DNA of 64,000 bases from contig NZ_JAOVZW010000021.1 of the NCBI RefSeq assembly GCF_026460885.1, forward strand, positions 118,467 through 182,466. Direction: 5' to 3'. The DNA comes from Chryseobacterium formosum (lineage in GTDB: Bacteria > Bacteroidota > Bacteroidia > Flavobacteriales > Weeksellaceae). The position numbers and the translations under genes are program-made. This document shows positions 45,144 through 58,600 of the stretch, piece after piece; positions within the stretch are counted from its first letter, which is position 1; each line of letters starts with the position of its first letter. The notes beneath the pieces are model-generated. The model was given only the letters and a program-made list of their open reading frames with translations. It did no database searches and had not been told where the DNA came from.

Positions 45144-46620
45144 TTATATCATTGTTAGTTTGCAATTGTATTTATTAAAGGCAACTTTGATAGCTTTTGC
45201 ATCGGCTTCATTGGCTACATTGGTCAAAAATAAGGGTCTGTATATTACATATTTACCGTCAATCTTCTCGTAAGTTTCGTCGAGCGTCTTTTTTACCGTT
45301 TGAAGGTACGCTGCCGCTTCCGCTTGGCTTGTATTTTTATACTGTTTAATTAAATCAGCTACTGCGGCGGCATCATTACCTCTGGTTTCTAAAAACAACG
45401 AATAAGCTGCTCTTTCTCCGGGTAGTACTTTTTGAGTAGCAAGAAAGGTACGTACCTCATCGTTCAATGCGACATTCATGGGTGTAGCTCCACAGAATGT
45501 TTTGGTTGGGTAATGTGGCAGGTCTAATGCATGGTTTAAAAACGCTCCTTTAGCTGCCAACAATTTCAGGCATTCGAGATTACCCTTTAAACTTGCCTCA
45601 AATACGGCCGACCATTTATAATAGTTAGCTTGAAATTCAGGTGCATTTTTTATGGGAAGCTTGTTTTAGCAAGTGCTTCATCATTTTCGGATCTTCGGCA
45701 AACTTGGCTAGTTCAGTCATTTCGTGAATTAAGATCTCAGAACTAAACGTAGCTCCAGCAGCCAGTAAAACATCGATCACCTTCTTCACCAGTGGTTAAT
45801 ACTCTTTTGCAAATTTATTGCCATACCAACCGTAATATCGTTCCAACATTTTCGATAATGGTATATAGCCATTCCTGTTTGTCAAGGTTAAATCTGCACC
45901 ACGATCGATTAGCAATTGGCACATTTCCGGAGCGTACATGGCTTTGAAAACAGGTGTGTTATCAAAATCATCTTTGAGGTTGATGTCCATTCCCTGGTCG
46001 AGTAAAAATGCCATGAATTCTGTTTTTTTGTCCTGACCGGCTGTTTTATGCAGTACCGAATTTTGGTATTGATCCCTGAAATTAAGATCGGCTCCATGAT
46101 CGATGAGCAATTGAGCGATGGCTATTTTTTTAGCACTATCGGAGAGATATACCAATTCGAGTAAAGGAAAAAATCCGTACTGACAAGCCTGATTGACCGA
46201 TTTTAGATTCTTTAAGATCTTCTTAATAGTCGTTAGGTTACCACTTTTGATGGCTTGATTCAAGTCTCCAATCAATTCGGATTCGTCTTTTTCTTTGGAT
46301 TCAAAAACAACTTCTTTGATTGCTTCCTGGAAATCGATATTGCTCCAGTTAGCTTCTGTGTATTGAACAACTAAGGCCTCCACACTTGGATCGATGCTGT
46401 AGTATTCGTCGCTTAATTCGTTGTGTAGTTTTTTGAGCATTTTGTTGAACCCGCTTACCTGTATAGAAGGATTGGCGATGAAGGTCGGTCTGATGGATAA
46501 AATCAATGAACTTCTGGATAATTTTCAGCCCTTTTTCGCTCTTGATGTTTGCCAATACTTCAATCATGCAACTGGCGTTAAAATCTTCACCCAAATTAGA
46601 AAAAAGCTGTTCTATACCTA
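45144..46620 (-). pseudogene. Ankyrin-repeat protein gene, multiply broken
   Basis: On the minus strand several frames together give one ankyrin protein. The pieces are MGEDFNASCMIEVLANIKSE (ends near 46500), then 46506-45796 with repeats such as AQLLIDHGADLNFRDQYQNS and FLLDQGMDINLKDDFDNTPV, an in-frame TAA at 45796, the continuing PLVKKVIDVLLAAGATFSSE, and after a shift near 45660 ASLKGNLECLKLLAAKGAFL to the end at 45144. At least two frameshifts and one stop are present. Its base composition is richer in G+C than the flanks, which suggests a different origin. Confidence 0.75.
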
Positions 46621-46643
46621 AGATTGAAAATAATGAGAATGAT

Positions 46644-46994
46644 TGATCAAATTTTCAGAAAAGCATTGAAGATTATGCTTCAGCTATAACAAATGAATTA
46701 CTTCAGATAAAAATTGTAAGAGAAGATTTACCTGATTTAATCTGCCCAAAGTGTAAAAAAGAAAAGCTTCGCATTCTTGATAAGATTGTTAAATGTAAAG
46801 ATGATGTCTGTAATTGGTTGCAGTTTAGAATGGTTTGTGGAAAATTATTGACAGTCAATGATATTCAATTGTTGGTAGAAAAGGGAAAGACTTCATTAAT
46901 CAAAGGGATGAAAAGTAAAGCTGGGAAGAGTTTCGATGCTTACATGATTCTAAATGATGCTGGAGATTCTTCGTTTGAATTTGAGAAAACATAA
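46644..46994 (+). pseudogene. C-terminal fragment of ICE-type DNA topoisomerase
   Basis: An open frame without start codon reads IEDYASAITNELLQIKIVR, CPKCKKEKLRILDKIVKCKD, VCNWLQFRMVCGK and ends SSFEFEKT. The zinc-ribbon Cys-x2-Cys pair followed by a degenerate second ribbon and the GK.L...D...L...GKT..IKG motif are the C-terminus of type IA topoisomerase (TopB-like) carried by CTn/ICE elements of Bacteroidota. The catalytic part is absent. It is the best evidence for a degraded integrative element in this region. Confidence 0.7.
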
Positions 46995-47107
46995 CCTAAG
47001 AAAAATTAAAAATTGAATAATGATTATTATGTTATGTTGTTGCAGAATAATTATTTTAATATATAACAATTTGAAAAATGTGTGAAGTTTTTTCCTTTTA
47101 AAGTAGG

Positions 47108-47416
47108 TTAAAAGAACCTCTGACATAAATAGTAACGCATTGCGGCAATTTCTTTTAGTGAAAGATGAGAATTTAGGTTTTGATCAATGTAATCTATTAT
47201 CCTATCCAAATTAAGCGAGACCATATTTACTTTAGCAAAATAGTTAGTATTCAGTTTTGAGTTAATATTCGGTTTCTTATGAAAATAAGATCTTGGAACC
47301 GCAACAACATAATCTCCCGCCGTAGCATAAATAAATTTATCATAAGCCACATTAAAACCTTTCGTTAGTTTATCCGTTGAAAAATCTCTGAATGAAATAA
47401 AAGGAAAAAAACACAC
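47108..47416 (-). pseudogene. Truncated AraC-type regulator
   Basis: A 102-residue frame whose C-terminal half, NLDRIIDYIDQNLNSHLSLK, is the first helix segment of an AraC DNA-binding domain. It stops before the recognition helices (EIAAMRYYLCQRFF). The N-terminal part looks like the end of a GyrI- or cupin-like region. Most likely a remnant. Confidence 0.5.
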
Positions 47417-47831
47417 ATTTGTTTTAAAAGTACTATTTAAGCAGTTTGAGCTTCATTTAAAAGTAAGAAGCTTAGTTTTAACAAAAATATTTTTAATAAA
47501 GAATTTTGCATTTTTTAGTAATAATAATTACGCAAATATTATAATTATGTTAAATTAACTGATTTTAATTAAAGAAATTTAAAAATAAATGAAAATTTAA
47601 TTTTTTTATTGGGAAATATTTATATATTCGTAAAAAATAAAATAACTATACACCATTGTGAAAACTTTTTTAAATATGAATACAGATCTCAAATAATTCC
47701 TTTTACACTAATCTTAGACAAAAATAGTTACTACAATCAAAAATGCTTGTGGTTTGATTCTATATTCCATTTTTTAAAGTTAAATTCTTCATTTTAATAA
47801 GAATAAAATCTGCGAATAAAAACATAATCCA
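47417..47831. other. AT-rich intergenic stretch
   Basis: 415 bases between the AraC remnant and the T9SS gene. A short open frame at 47609 has no recognisable feature. It probably contains the promoter for the toxin operon, but I could not identify an element with confidence. Confidence 0.4.
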
Positions 47832-49691
47832 ATGAAAAAAATATTTTATTTCATAATAGTATTTATGATATCGTTAGTCAACGCGCAAACAAGCATTTTT
47901 GGAGGCGTTTCAGGACTTGCTTACAGAAAAAATAATGTAAGAGATACCATCTTACCAACAGATACTCTTTATAATAAACTGATGAATTTTCATTTTATTA
48001 AAGATACTTCTTCAGGAAACTTTTTTAAAAAACTGAGTACAGGATTAAATCAATCTTCCATATTTATGGTGAGCAATAAGTTTGGAGGAGCTGAGAAAAA
48101 AGTGTACGCAAAAGTAGGAAGTACCTTTATTAATAGTAATGGCATTTACGATTTTAATGATACTTTAAAAATAAACAGTGCACAACCAGGTCATAAAATA
48201 ATGACTTTTGCGAAAAGCGATCCTAAGAATAAGATTAACCCTATTATTTTTATAAATAAAAAAACTGATCCTACGCTTTTAATTCCGGAAATACTGGTGT
48301 TTAACACTAATTTATCTACTATAAATAAACAGAAGATAGAAACTTATCTTTCAATAAAATATGGAATCACAATAAATGATATTTCTGAGAAAAATTATAT
48401 TTCTGCTAACAATGAAGTTATTTGGGATTCTAAAAAGAATAAAAACTATAACTTTAGAATAACGGGAATTGGCAGAGATGATATTACAGGTTTATATCAG
48501 AAACAATCTAAAAACTGGGAGGATAATAATTTTGCAGCATCTTTAGGCTTAGTGCAAGTGACAAATAATCAAAACTTGAATACTTTGAACACAGATAGTT
48601 TTTTATTATGGGGTGATAATAATCAAGCATTATCATTTAAAGAAGCTGATCTCCTGTCTGCTCACCCCAAAAGAGATATGGCGAGAATATGGAAAGCTCA
48701 AGTAAAAAATAGCGGAGCTATTCATATAAAAACAAATCTTTATCTTAATCATTCAGGATTAGGTCAAAATGATAAGATAAGATTACGCATTTTTGCTAAT
48801 GATAGTAACTATCAGACTGATAATTCATTTGATATTTTGGGAGAAAGATTAAATGATTCAGTGTATATTTTCAAAGATGCTATTTTAGATTCTGATCAGG
48901 ATGGGATTGATTATTTTACATTTAATCTCAATGATAGTCAAAGTGAAATTTCTGTACAAATTACAAGTACTTGTGAGGACTTAGGAAATGGAGTGGTGAA
49001 AATATCACTCCCTGAAAACATTTTGCCTTATCAATATATTTTAGAGAGGACATTAACTAACCAAACGGTAGTAAATTCAACTACGGGAACTAGCAGTACA
49101 ATTGTTTTTAATAATTTACCAGCTGACAAATATAGGCTTCGAATTAGAAAGCAAGGTCAAACAGATATAGTAAGAACATTTGATTTAGAAGGAATTATAA
49201 ATCAAAATGTAGACAGTCATTATTTATGGGAGGGAGTTCCAATAGAACTGGATTTAAATACAGCAACTTATCAATATAAGCTTATATCTCCTGTGGGAAA
49301 TATGACGCAAGTTGCACCTTATAAACTTAATGGAACAGGAAATTATCAGCTGAAAATTAAAAATAAGTTGGGTTGTGAAATTACTAAAACACTTTCTGTG
49401 CTTAATCAGTCTGACTATGAGTCTTTACAAAATAATTCTTTATTTAAAAGTATTTCTGTGTCTCCAAACCCTTCACATGATGGAAATTTAACTGTAAAAG
49501 TTGAGCTTAAATCAGCAAAACCATTGACAATTAAAATATTTAATAGCTTGGGTGTCCTCGTAAAAGAAGGGCAATATAGTTCTGCTACCATTTTCTCAAT
49601 TCCAATGAGTATTCCATCTGTAGTAGGATATTATAATATTAAAATTCTTATTCCTGAAGAAGGAAAAGGAGTTAACTTCTTGATCAACTAA
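47832..49691 (+). CDS. T9SS-sorted DUF8202-like secreted protein
   Basis: A 619-residue exported protein: signal peptide (KKIFYFIIVFMISLVNAQ), a DUF8202-like region with EILVFNTNLSTINKQKIETY and YGITIND, then GIGRDDITGLYQKQSKNW, two beta-rich domains, and a T9SS type A sorting domain at the end (SISVSPNPSHDGNLTVKVEL through GVNFLIN). It lies 6 bases ahead of the giant RHS gene and is almost certainly co-transcribed. Such DUF8202 proteins are often found with RHS/Tc-like genes in this phylum, so it may display or release the toxin. Confidence 0.85.
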   Translation: MKKIFYFIIVFMISLVNAQTSIFGGVSGLAYRKNNVRDTILPTDTLYNKLMNFHFIKDTSSGNFFKKLSTGLNQSSIFMVSNKFGGAEKKVYAKVGSTFINSNGIYDFNDTLKINSAQPGHKIMTFAKSDPKNKINPIIFINKKTDPTLLIPEILVFNTNLSTINKQKIETYLSIKYGITINDISEKNYISANNEVIWDSKKNKNYNFRITGIGRDDITGLYQKQSKNWEDNNFAASLGLVQVTNNQNLNTLNTDSFLLWGDNNQALSFKEADLLSAHPKRDMARIWKAQVKNSGAIHIKTNLYLNHSGLGQNDKIRLRIFANDSNYQTDNSFDILGERLNDSVYIFKDAILDSDQDGIDYFTFNLNDSQSEISVQITSTCEDLGNGVVKISLPENILPYQYILERTLTNQTVVNSTTGTSSTIVFNNLPADKYRLRIRKQGQTDIVRTFDLEGIINQNVDSHYLWEGVPIELDLNTATYQYKLISPVGNMTQVAPYKLNGTGNYQLKIKNKLGCEITKTLSVLNQSDYESLQNNSLFKSISVSPNPSHDGNLTVKVELKSAKPLTIKIFNSLGVLVKEGQYSSATIFSIPMSIPSVVGYYNIKILIPEEGKGVNFLIN

Positions 49692-49697
49692 AACCAA

Positions 49698-52600
49698 ATG
49701 ATTATACGCTTCAATATGAAAAAAACTTTTTATTCAACTGTGAAAAAAAATATAGAGTTACTGCCTGTTTTTATTCCTATTATTCTTTCTCTTAGTAGTT
49801 GGACATTATATAATGTTATTAATAATGATCAGAAAGATATTAAAACAGTAAAGAGCTATAGTCAGAATCAAAGTCAATTTAAAATCAATTGTGATTTTTT
49901 AAAGGTTACTAAGGATAATAGAGTTGTAGACGAGTCTGAATCGGATAAAAAAAATGATAGCGACTCCTCGATGATTAATCATTTGTTTGGTGATAAGATT
50001 TCTTCTAGTTTCTCAATTAAATCAAATCCTATGTATTCTCAATCATTCCCAGATCAATACTATTCTGAACTTGGCAAATCTGGCTTTATTGGAGAGATAG
50101 GTAACCTTGATTCTAAACGGGGAGATGCTAATGCGGCAGATAATATTTTTGATTTACAACTTTCAAGTTATAATGTAAATAAGTCTTATGTGCTTAAATA
50201 TGAAATAGATGGGTATTCAGATGTAAACTCTGTAACACGAAGCATAAATGGAAGTTATGCGATGGGAGGCTACATTAAAAATAAAAAAAATGGTTGGACT
50301 GAAGTTACTGAAATCATTGATCCTTCAATCTTAAAAAAAGGAGGTAATAAAGTATTGTTTAATGCTATCAATAAAGGAGACTACTATACCATTAAAAATG
50401 TAAAGATTACAGAAAAACAAAATAATTTTAACGCTCCTTATACTATTGTTTCCAAAACTTACAATGACAAAATTATTTACATTCGTGGTTTTATTAAAGC
50501 TAACTCAGGGATTCATTCTATTGATGTTAAAGGAGAGAAAGTCATATTACAAGGCAATGAATTTGAGTATGTTTCTAAAGTGACTTCTGAAAGCGAACCT
50601 TTGAAAATGAAATTTTTTGGGGTGAACGATCTTTCAGAGGTAATAATTGAAAAATCAAAAGAGAATTCTCTTTCAACAGAAATAGATTCTTTTGAAAAAA
50701 AAGAGCAAGGAGTTGTTTTTCATAATGCATCAATAATCGTAAAAGGTTTAAGACAGATAGATTTACCCCCATCTGATCTTTCGACCATCAATGTGAGCAG
50801 TGAGTACGAAGGTTTTCGTTTATCCAATAATACGGCTCAAGAAAAAACATTTAATCTACCTTATGATGAAAGCAAACTTTCAAAGGGTTATAAAGAAAAA
50901 GATATTACTGCTCTAAATTTCGATTATACAAAAAGACAGTGGGTGCCTTTTAAGGTAGATAGCATAAATACTGTTAAAAAATATATTGTTATAAACTCTT
51001 CATTAAGCAGTGGTGATTTTATGCTTGGTGTTGTAAAACAACCTGAAAGCCCAGATGGAGGTGGACATGCACAAACATCGTTCAATGATTCGCCAATAGC
51101 AAATCCAGCTGCAAAAATCAACCTTATTGCTCCGCCAACTCCTAATCAGCAGGGGTCTGCAAATGTATCCTATCCCATTGAAATCCCTGCAGGAATTGGA
51201 GGATTTCAGCCAAATGTTTCATTGGTATATAATAGTGATAATAAATTTGGGTGGGCAGGAACAGGATGGGATATTCCTGTGGAAACCATTGATATTGATA
51301 CACGATGGGGAGTTCCTTCATTTTCAGATCATGAGAGTGAAATCTATTTAATTGCAGGGGAACAACTTGTTTTTAAAGATGAATACTTGCCTAACAAATT
51401 ACCATATAATGAAGTAAGAACATCTGACAGGAGATTTTACTATCGCAATGGCATTAAGGAAGGATATGTTATTACAAGAAAAGGAAATTCTCCATCCAGC
51501 TACACTTGGGAAACATTAGATGAAAGTGGTGTTAAAAAAGAGTATTTGAATATTCTAACTACTAATCCATCAAGTAATTCTTCAGGGAATGTAATTAAGT
51601 GGTTTTTGTCAAAAGTAACAGACCGCTTCGGAAATACTATTACATATACCTATACAGACTCATTCGATAGTGGAGGAAAGAATAAATATCTTTCAAGAAT
51701 AACATATAGCAATAATACCGTTGTCGAATTTGAGAATGAAGGAGGGGTACGAGGAGATATGACATTAAACTATAAGTTTGGAGTAAAACTGACTGATTCT
51801 AAAATCTTAAATAAAATCATAGTCAAACGAGCTGATATAAAAATTAGAGAATATCAGTTAGCAAATACTGATATCGGACTTTTTTCTAAAAGACTTTTAA
51901 CAGAGATTATCCAAAAAGATGGCACTGGGAACGTTTTTAATAAGCATACTTTACAATATGCAAAAAATGTTACTGTTTTTGAAAAAGCAATTACCCATTC
52001 CTACAATACTCCAAAGGATAATGCTGATGCAGGATCTTTTTCGGGAGGTCACACTAGTTTTATTTCCGGTACTTATAGCAGAAATAAAAATTTTAGAGGT
52101 GCACTTAGTTTTGGTGGTGGATTTTGTTTTTTGTTCGGCATTGATAAAAAAGGTACAGTAGGAGTTACGGCAAGCTATGATGACAATAGGGCTTATGGCA
52201 AAAACCAACTCGTAGATATTGATGGAGACGGATTATTGGATAAAGTGTTTTATGGTTCTAATGGAAATATACTTTTCAGAAAAAATAATAAAACAGCTTT
52301 TAGCAGTATATACTCTTCTTCAGGTCTTCCTAATGGTACACCTATACATAAACATAATAGCTACAATACTACTGTAGGTTTAGAATATTCTTTTGCAAGT
52401 GGAGTAGTAGGTGCTAATTATTCTTTTGGGAATAGTAATTCACCAACCTATTTTTCAGATGTCAATGGTGACGGACTTGTGGATATGATCAATTATGGAG
52501 ATGTGTTTTTCAGTAAAATAAGAAATGGAGTGCCTCAATTTCAGTCTCAACCTCTCACAGGTACATTGAATGTGACAGAAGAAACGCCGAATGCAATTCT

Positions 52601-55600
52601 TGCGGGAAGCGCTGCCAGACAAGAAACAATAATCACAACAACATTTACAAAATCTTTGGCAAATATTGTGAGAATGTGGGAGGCTCCTGTGGCAGGATTC
52701 GTTCGGATAAATAGTAATTTTCATTTAACTCAAAATTCTCAGGATGGTGTAGAAGTTTGGATTGAAAAAGGAGAAATGTGGAAAGTAAATGAAGATATTA
52801 ATGGGTATAATCCTTCAAATTCAAGTAATATTTCGTCAGTTGTAACTCTAACGACCCAAGGCCAATCTCAAGTTCTTGGCGCTACGACTCATGTTCAAAA
52901 AGGGCAGAGAATATTTATAGTGGCATCATCTAAAGGTAATGAAATCGGTGACAGGATCAGGGTAAATTCAGATATTATATATACTTCTGTGTCAGGAGTT
53001 ACCGATTTGGGAGTCCAAGATGCAAATAGCAATAATTATTTTAAATTTAATTCAAAAAGTCATTATTTGGCATCCAGTCAAAAACCGAACATGGTTGCAG
53101 ACCAAAGTAAGGTTAGGATTTCCTGGGATAATTTAAGCGATGAAATTTTTACGGATGATGTTGATTTTAAGATTTATAAAAGCGTACGAAATGTTTCTGA
53201 TACAACTTCAGTAATATCTCCTTCATCTGCAACATTAATCTATCATCATAAGTTGATTCAAAATGATAATCAACACAATGTTACACCAGCCAATAATCAG
53301 ATTCCTAATATTGATATTACAGATATGTTGGTTAATTCCAACGGTAACACTGTAACAATGTTTTATTTTGATGTTTCATCAGACACGAATGTTTCTTGGG
53401 AAAAAATCAAATGGCGACCAACTATAACAGCCATGAATCCTACAGATACTACTGCTGTCTATGCTTTGGTACAATACAATCCTTATTCAGAAAGATTGAT
53501 TAATACTTTGCCAAAAGACTTCAGAAAATATTTAGATCGACATTATTGTAAGGATGGATGTGTGAGATGTGACTCGGATACTTCATATCTATTTCCTGAT
53601 TTTAACGGAAATCAGAGTATAGGTACTAATTATACGATTAATCTCCCTTCCTTACATTCTACAAAAGTTACTTTTTCTCTAAAAATAAAAGATAATAATG
53701 GAAATGTATATACTGAAAAAAATACAGTAGATGTAGTAAATAATGTAATGCCTATTCCTAAAATAAGCCTCTGTGCACTTTTAAGGAAAATACCGCTTAG
53801 AATAGGAGAAGTTTTTTCATTTCCGTTTTATTTTGAAATAAGTTCTGCAGATTATGTGGTTGCAAAAAAATTATCTTCAGTAAATCCGTATATTTTTCAT
53901 TCCGAATATTTATCGGATCCATACTTCGCTAATACTGACCACAAAGCCGATTATTTTGGATCTCGTTCAGCTAATACCTATTATAATGTGAATACAGGTT
54001 TGGTATATCAAGGTTGGGGTGGTTTTAGCTACAACGGATCTAAATATCCTACTGAACCAATTCGTGAAATTGAGTTTGCAAGTAATACTTTTGCCAATGT
54101 TCCACTTCCGGGTGGTGGTTCGCCATGTAATCCATCAGCTCCAGATTATTATACCTGCATGACAAACTATATTATGCAGCAGAACAACAATCGCTATTTT
54201 ACACCTTTGGAATTGGATGCAGAGAAGTATGCTTACATTTCACCAATGGAACCAGCGGAACTTGGAGAAGAAGAAATGCAGCCTTATCTTTTGGGGGTTT
54301 CTTCAACAAACGCAACGGTTATTACAACACCTCTATTTGCGGTACCTAACCCAAGGGGAATAATCCTTCGATCCACATTCGATTCATTCCACGCATATGT
54401 CTCCGGACAAATAATACCTTGGTTGGGAATTAGTGCTCATGGTGGAATTTCGACAGACAGAACTTCAGATTATTTTCAGGATTTTAATGGGGATGGTTAT
54501 CCAGATGTTATTTCAGGAAATAAATATCAGAAGACCAATATATTAGGTCAGTTAGGTGGCGTTTCTTCTATTGCTGAAAAAGAGGTGAAGAGTAGAGGTT
54601 TTATTTTAGGAGCCGGTATTTCTGCTTCCGCATCGGTAGCTAAATTCAGTAATACAGACAGTAAATTTTTTGCAATAGGAGCAGAAAAAGATTCACATAC
54701 AGGTTCATCTTCATTTGCCCTCGGAATTGGCTTTGGTTTAAATATAGGAAAAGCTTGGGCTCAAGGAACTGGGGCGTGGGCTGATATCAATGGCGATGGA
54801 TTAACAGATTATATATCGGATGGAAATTCTTATATCAATACAGGAGACGGATTTGTTGTTGATAATTACAATTGGGATGTTTCAGAAGTATCTAAAGGGG
54901 ATTCTTTTGCACTTTCAGGAGGTGGAGGATTCAGTTTTGCCAATGGAAGCTGGGCGGTAGGCATTGGTCTTTCTAAGTCTAGTTTTACTGCAAAAACGGG
55001 ACTTATAGATGTGAACGGAGATGGTATGGCAGATAAGATAGTTAAGAATGGGGATACTTATGAGATGTGGATTAATAACGGAACGTCTTTTATGCCTCCT
55101 GCCAATTTCAATAAAAACTTTAGTCTTGATAATAAGCAGAATGCATCCGGTTTTAACTTATACGGAACTCTTTGTGGATGCTTTGGTTTAAAAGTATGTA
55201 TTTCCGTAGGTGGAGGTACTGATAACTCGGTTAGTAAACAAGAAGTTGACCTGAGAGATTTTGATGGTGACGGATATCCGGATTTACTTATCTCTGATAA
55301 TGATAATCAATTAACTTACTACCATAATAATTTTGCTAGAGCAAATCTTTTGCTTACTATTGAAAATTCTTTACAGGGCTTTATAGGGATAGAGTATGAT
55401 AACGTAAATCAAGAAAATAATCTTGGGACACTTGTGGGCGGTACTTACCAAATGCCCTTCTCTAAAACCGTAATGTCAAGTGTTGTTGTCTGGAATTTTA
55501 GACCTATTGATACAACACTTCCGTACTTGGGTATAATTAATGATCCTCAAAAAGTAAAACCTCAGCAGAGATTCTATTTTGAGTATGAAAAGGGAATCCA

Positions 55601-58600
55601 AGATAGAAGAGAAAGACAGTTTTTAGGTTTTGGAATTGTAAAGACCAAAATTTACAATGATCAGGAACCTCATCAAACTCATGTTACTCAATATGAAACT
55701 GATTATACAGGTAATGAAAACAGCTTTTATGTTAATTTTAATGATACGAATGTAAGGCAGTATTTTTACAAAAAAGGAATTGTACGTTCATCATATATGC
55801 TGGACAACCAAAACAGAAAGCGCAGCGAAACCAAGTACACGTATAATTATTTTGATCAGGTTTCTACAGAATACACGCTCACCGAAAGCCATCCAGAGCC
55901 ACAGTTTAAGGATATAGGAAGAATTATTCCGTTGCTTTATAAAACAGAATCAACATTTACAGAATATTCCGGCTCAAGCAGTCATTCTAAAACAACGTTC
56001 AGTACAGTAGATGCTTATGATAAATACGGAAACGCCATTGTAACTACTGATAGGGGATCTTCTCTATCCGTTACTGCAGATGATGTAATAAGCAAAATTA
56101 CCTATCATTCGCCCGGAGTTAAAAATATTGTTGGTACACCTTCGGAACAGCTTGTGATTATGGCGCTCAATAATCAGCTTATGCGTAAAACCACAACTGT
56201 TTTGGATGCTGCTCAAAATATTTTTCAGATCAAAAAACACCTCTTAGATAATGTCTACACTGCAGATTTTGATATGGAATATGACTCTTATGGAAACATG
56301 ACCAAGATGACATATCCTGTTTCAGATAACGGTCAGAGAATGTTTTACAGCTATGAATATGATCCGGTATACCATACTTATTTATTGTCAACTAATGATG
56401 CGTATGGATTTACCAGTTCAACGCAGTATGACAATAACTATCTCTTTGGTGTTCCTGTAAGAATAACAGGTATTCATGGAGAGAATTCTACTTACGTTTA
56501 TGATGATTTCGGAAGGCTTACAGAATATCTTGCACCATCTGATACAGATTTTACGGTAATGTTACATTATTTTCCTTTCAATAAAATTCCGGTTGCTATT
56601 ACAGAAAGAAAACCTTTTAAGTATGATAGAGATTCCAGACCCAATTATTTTACCAGTTTGTTTACTGATGCTTGGGGACAAGGGATGATGATTAAAAAAT
56701 TATTTAAAAAGGACGGCAATAGTTATTATTTTGCCAATAACGTTTATCAGATCAAAGATAAGTTAGGGCGACCGATAAAAACGATTCTTAGAGATAAAGT
56801 TACTACAGGAAATGATATTATGGTTTCTCTAAAACTTTTCGACGATTATACTACAGCTGAAGATCAATCGGCTCAGATATATTCTACAACATCTTACGAT
56901 GAGCTAGATAGACCGGTTTCTGTTGTTCAGAATAATGTAAACACCAATAACGGCGTGCAGAATCTTACTACACAGATGTTTTATGAATTTGATAATGATC
57001 GATACGGAAATAGACAGTTTGCTACAAGAGTAGTAAGCCCTCTGGGAAATACAAGTATTAGTTATACTGATGAGTTTGGCAGAACGGTTTCAACAAAACA
57101 AACCAATGGTAATAGTAGTAATGATATTTGGACCAGTTATAAATATAATCGACTCAATGAGCTTACTACAATGGAAGATGCAGGAAATAATCCTACCGTA
57201 TATAGCTATGATAAATTGGGTAGAAATAATTTGAAAATTTCTCCGGATTCAGGAGAGTCAAGTTTTTTCTATGATTTGAGTGGTAAATTGATAAAATCCA
57301 CTAACGCTAATCAAAGACCCATTGGGCAACAGGTAGATTATATATATAATTTTGATCAATTAACCAGGATACATTATCCTGATCACGATGTTAAATTTGA
57401 ATATGGGCAGCAGACAGGTACAGATACCGAGCGTGGAAGACTTATAAAACAGACAGACAGAAGTGGAACCGAGAATTACAAATATAATATAGCTGGAAAC
57501 ATAAAAGAAACTATGCGAATTGTAGTTGCTCCGAACAATGTTCCGAAAATGTTTAAAACTTATTACACATATGATATATTTGGAAGAATTAATACAATCG
57601 TATATCCTGACACGGAAAAAGTTACGTATACCTATGGACTGTCGGGTCTTTTGACAGATATTACCAGTACACCTCCTGGAAAACCATTCCAAGTCTCTAT
57701 TGCGCATTCGATGGAATATAACCATAGGGATCAACTGACTTCGTATTTATCCGAAAATGGTACTAAAACAACGTATGATTATGATCCGTGGGGTAAAGTT
57801 AATGAGTTAGCATTGCAGTATACCACTGGAAATACCAATATCCGTAAAAACCAATATATTTTTGATGGTAACGAAAATTTGGTAAATGTATTGAGTACAA
57901 CGCCAATGAATGGAAACTTTCCCTCTATGGATTTGGGAATTGCAGCCAATAAACAATACAGTTATGATCCTTTCGGAAGGCTGAGTTCAGCGCAGATTAC
58001 AGCAAAAGGTAAAGAATATACCAAGTTTAATAATCTTGCTGTGGGATATAATTCTATAGGAAATATGGGCTATAAAAATTCTCAACTTAAAACGTATGAT
58101 AATAATCTTAACTGTCAATATCCTGTAAATGAAGGATATATGGGTGAATATAAATATGAGCATCTTGATCATCCGAATGCAGTGTCTGGTATAAGTTATA
58201 TGAAATATGATAATTTTACTGCTCCACTCGATTGCGGACAAGCTCCGGTAAACCAGATAATTAATTCACAGGAGTCGATGGGTTATGATAATAACGGTAA
58301 TTTAACGGTAATTAAAGAAGATGACGGTAATAGTATTTTGAGTTTCAGAGAAATGCTGTGGGATCATGAAAACAGTCTTAAAGCAGTAATAACTGAGCAT
58401 GAAAATCTAAATTATTATGTTTACGATGCGTCGGGAGATAGAATCCTGAAAAATGATGCGCTCTCAAAGAGTCTCTATGTAAATGGTAATGATCCCAATA
58501 AAACGACTCAAATGGGAGCATTTACGTATTATCCGAATGGATTCTTAGTGCTTAATGACAAGACCATGAGTAAGCATTATTACATGGGAGGTCAAAGACT

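Noticed and set aside
46349..46594. Separate 81-residue gene
   Set aside because: Its first half is in register with the ankyrin pseudogene; the second half is a shadow frame.
47609..47797. 62-residue open frame
   Set aside because: AT-rich, no recognisable feature, no promoter.
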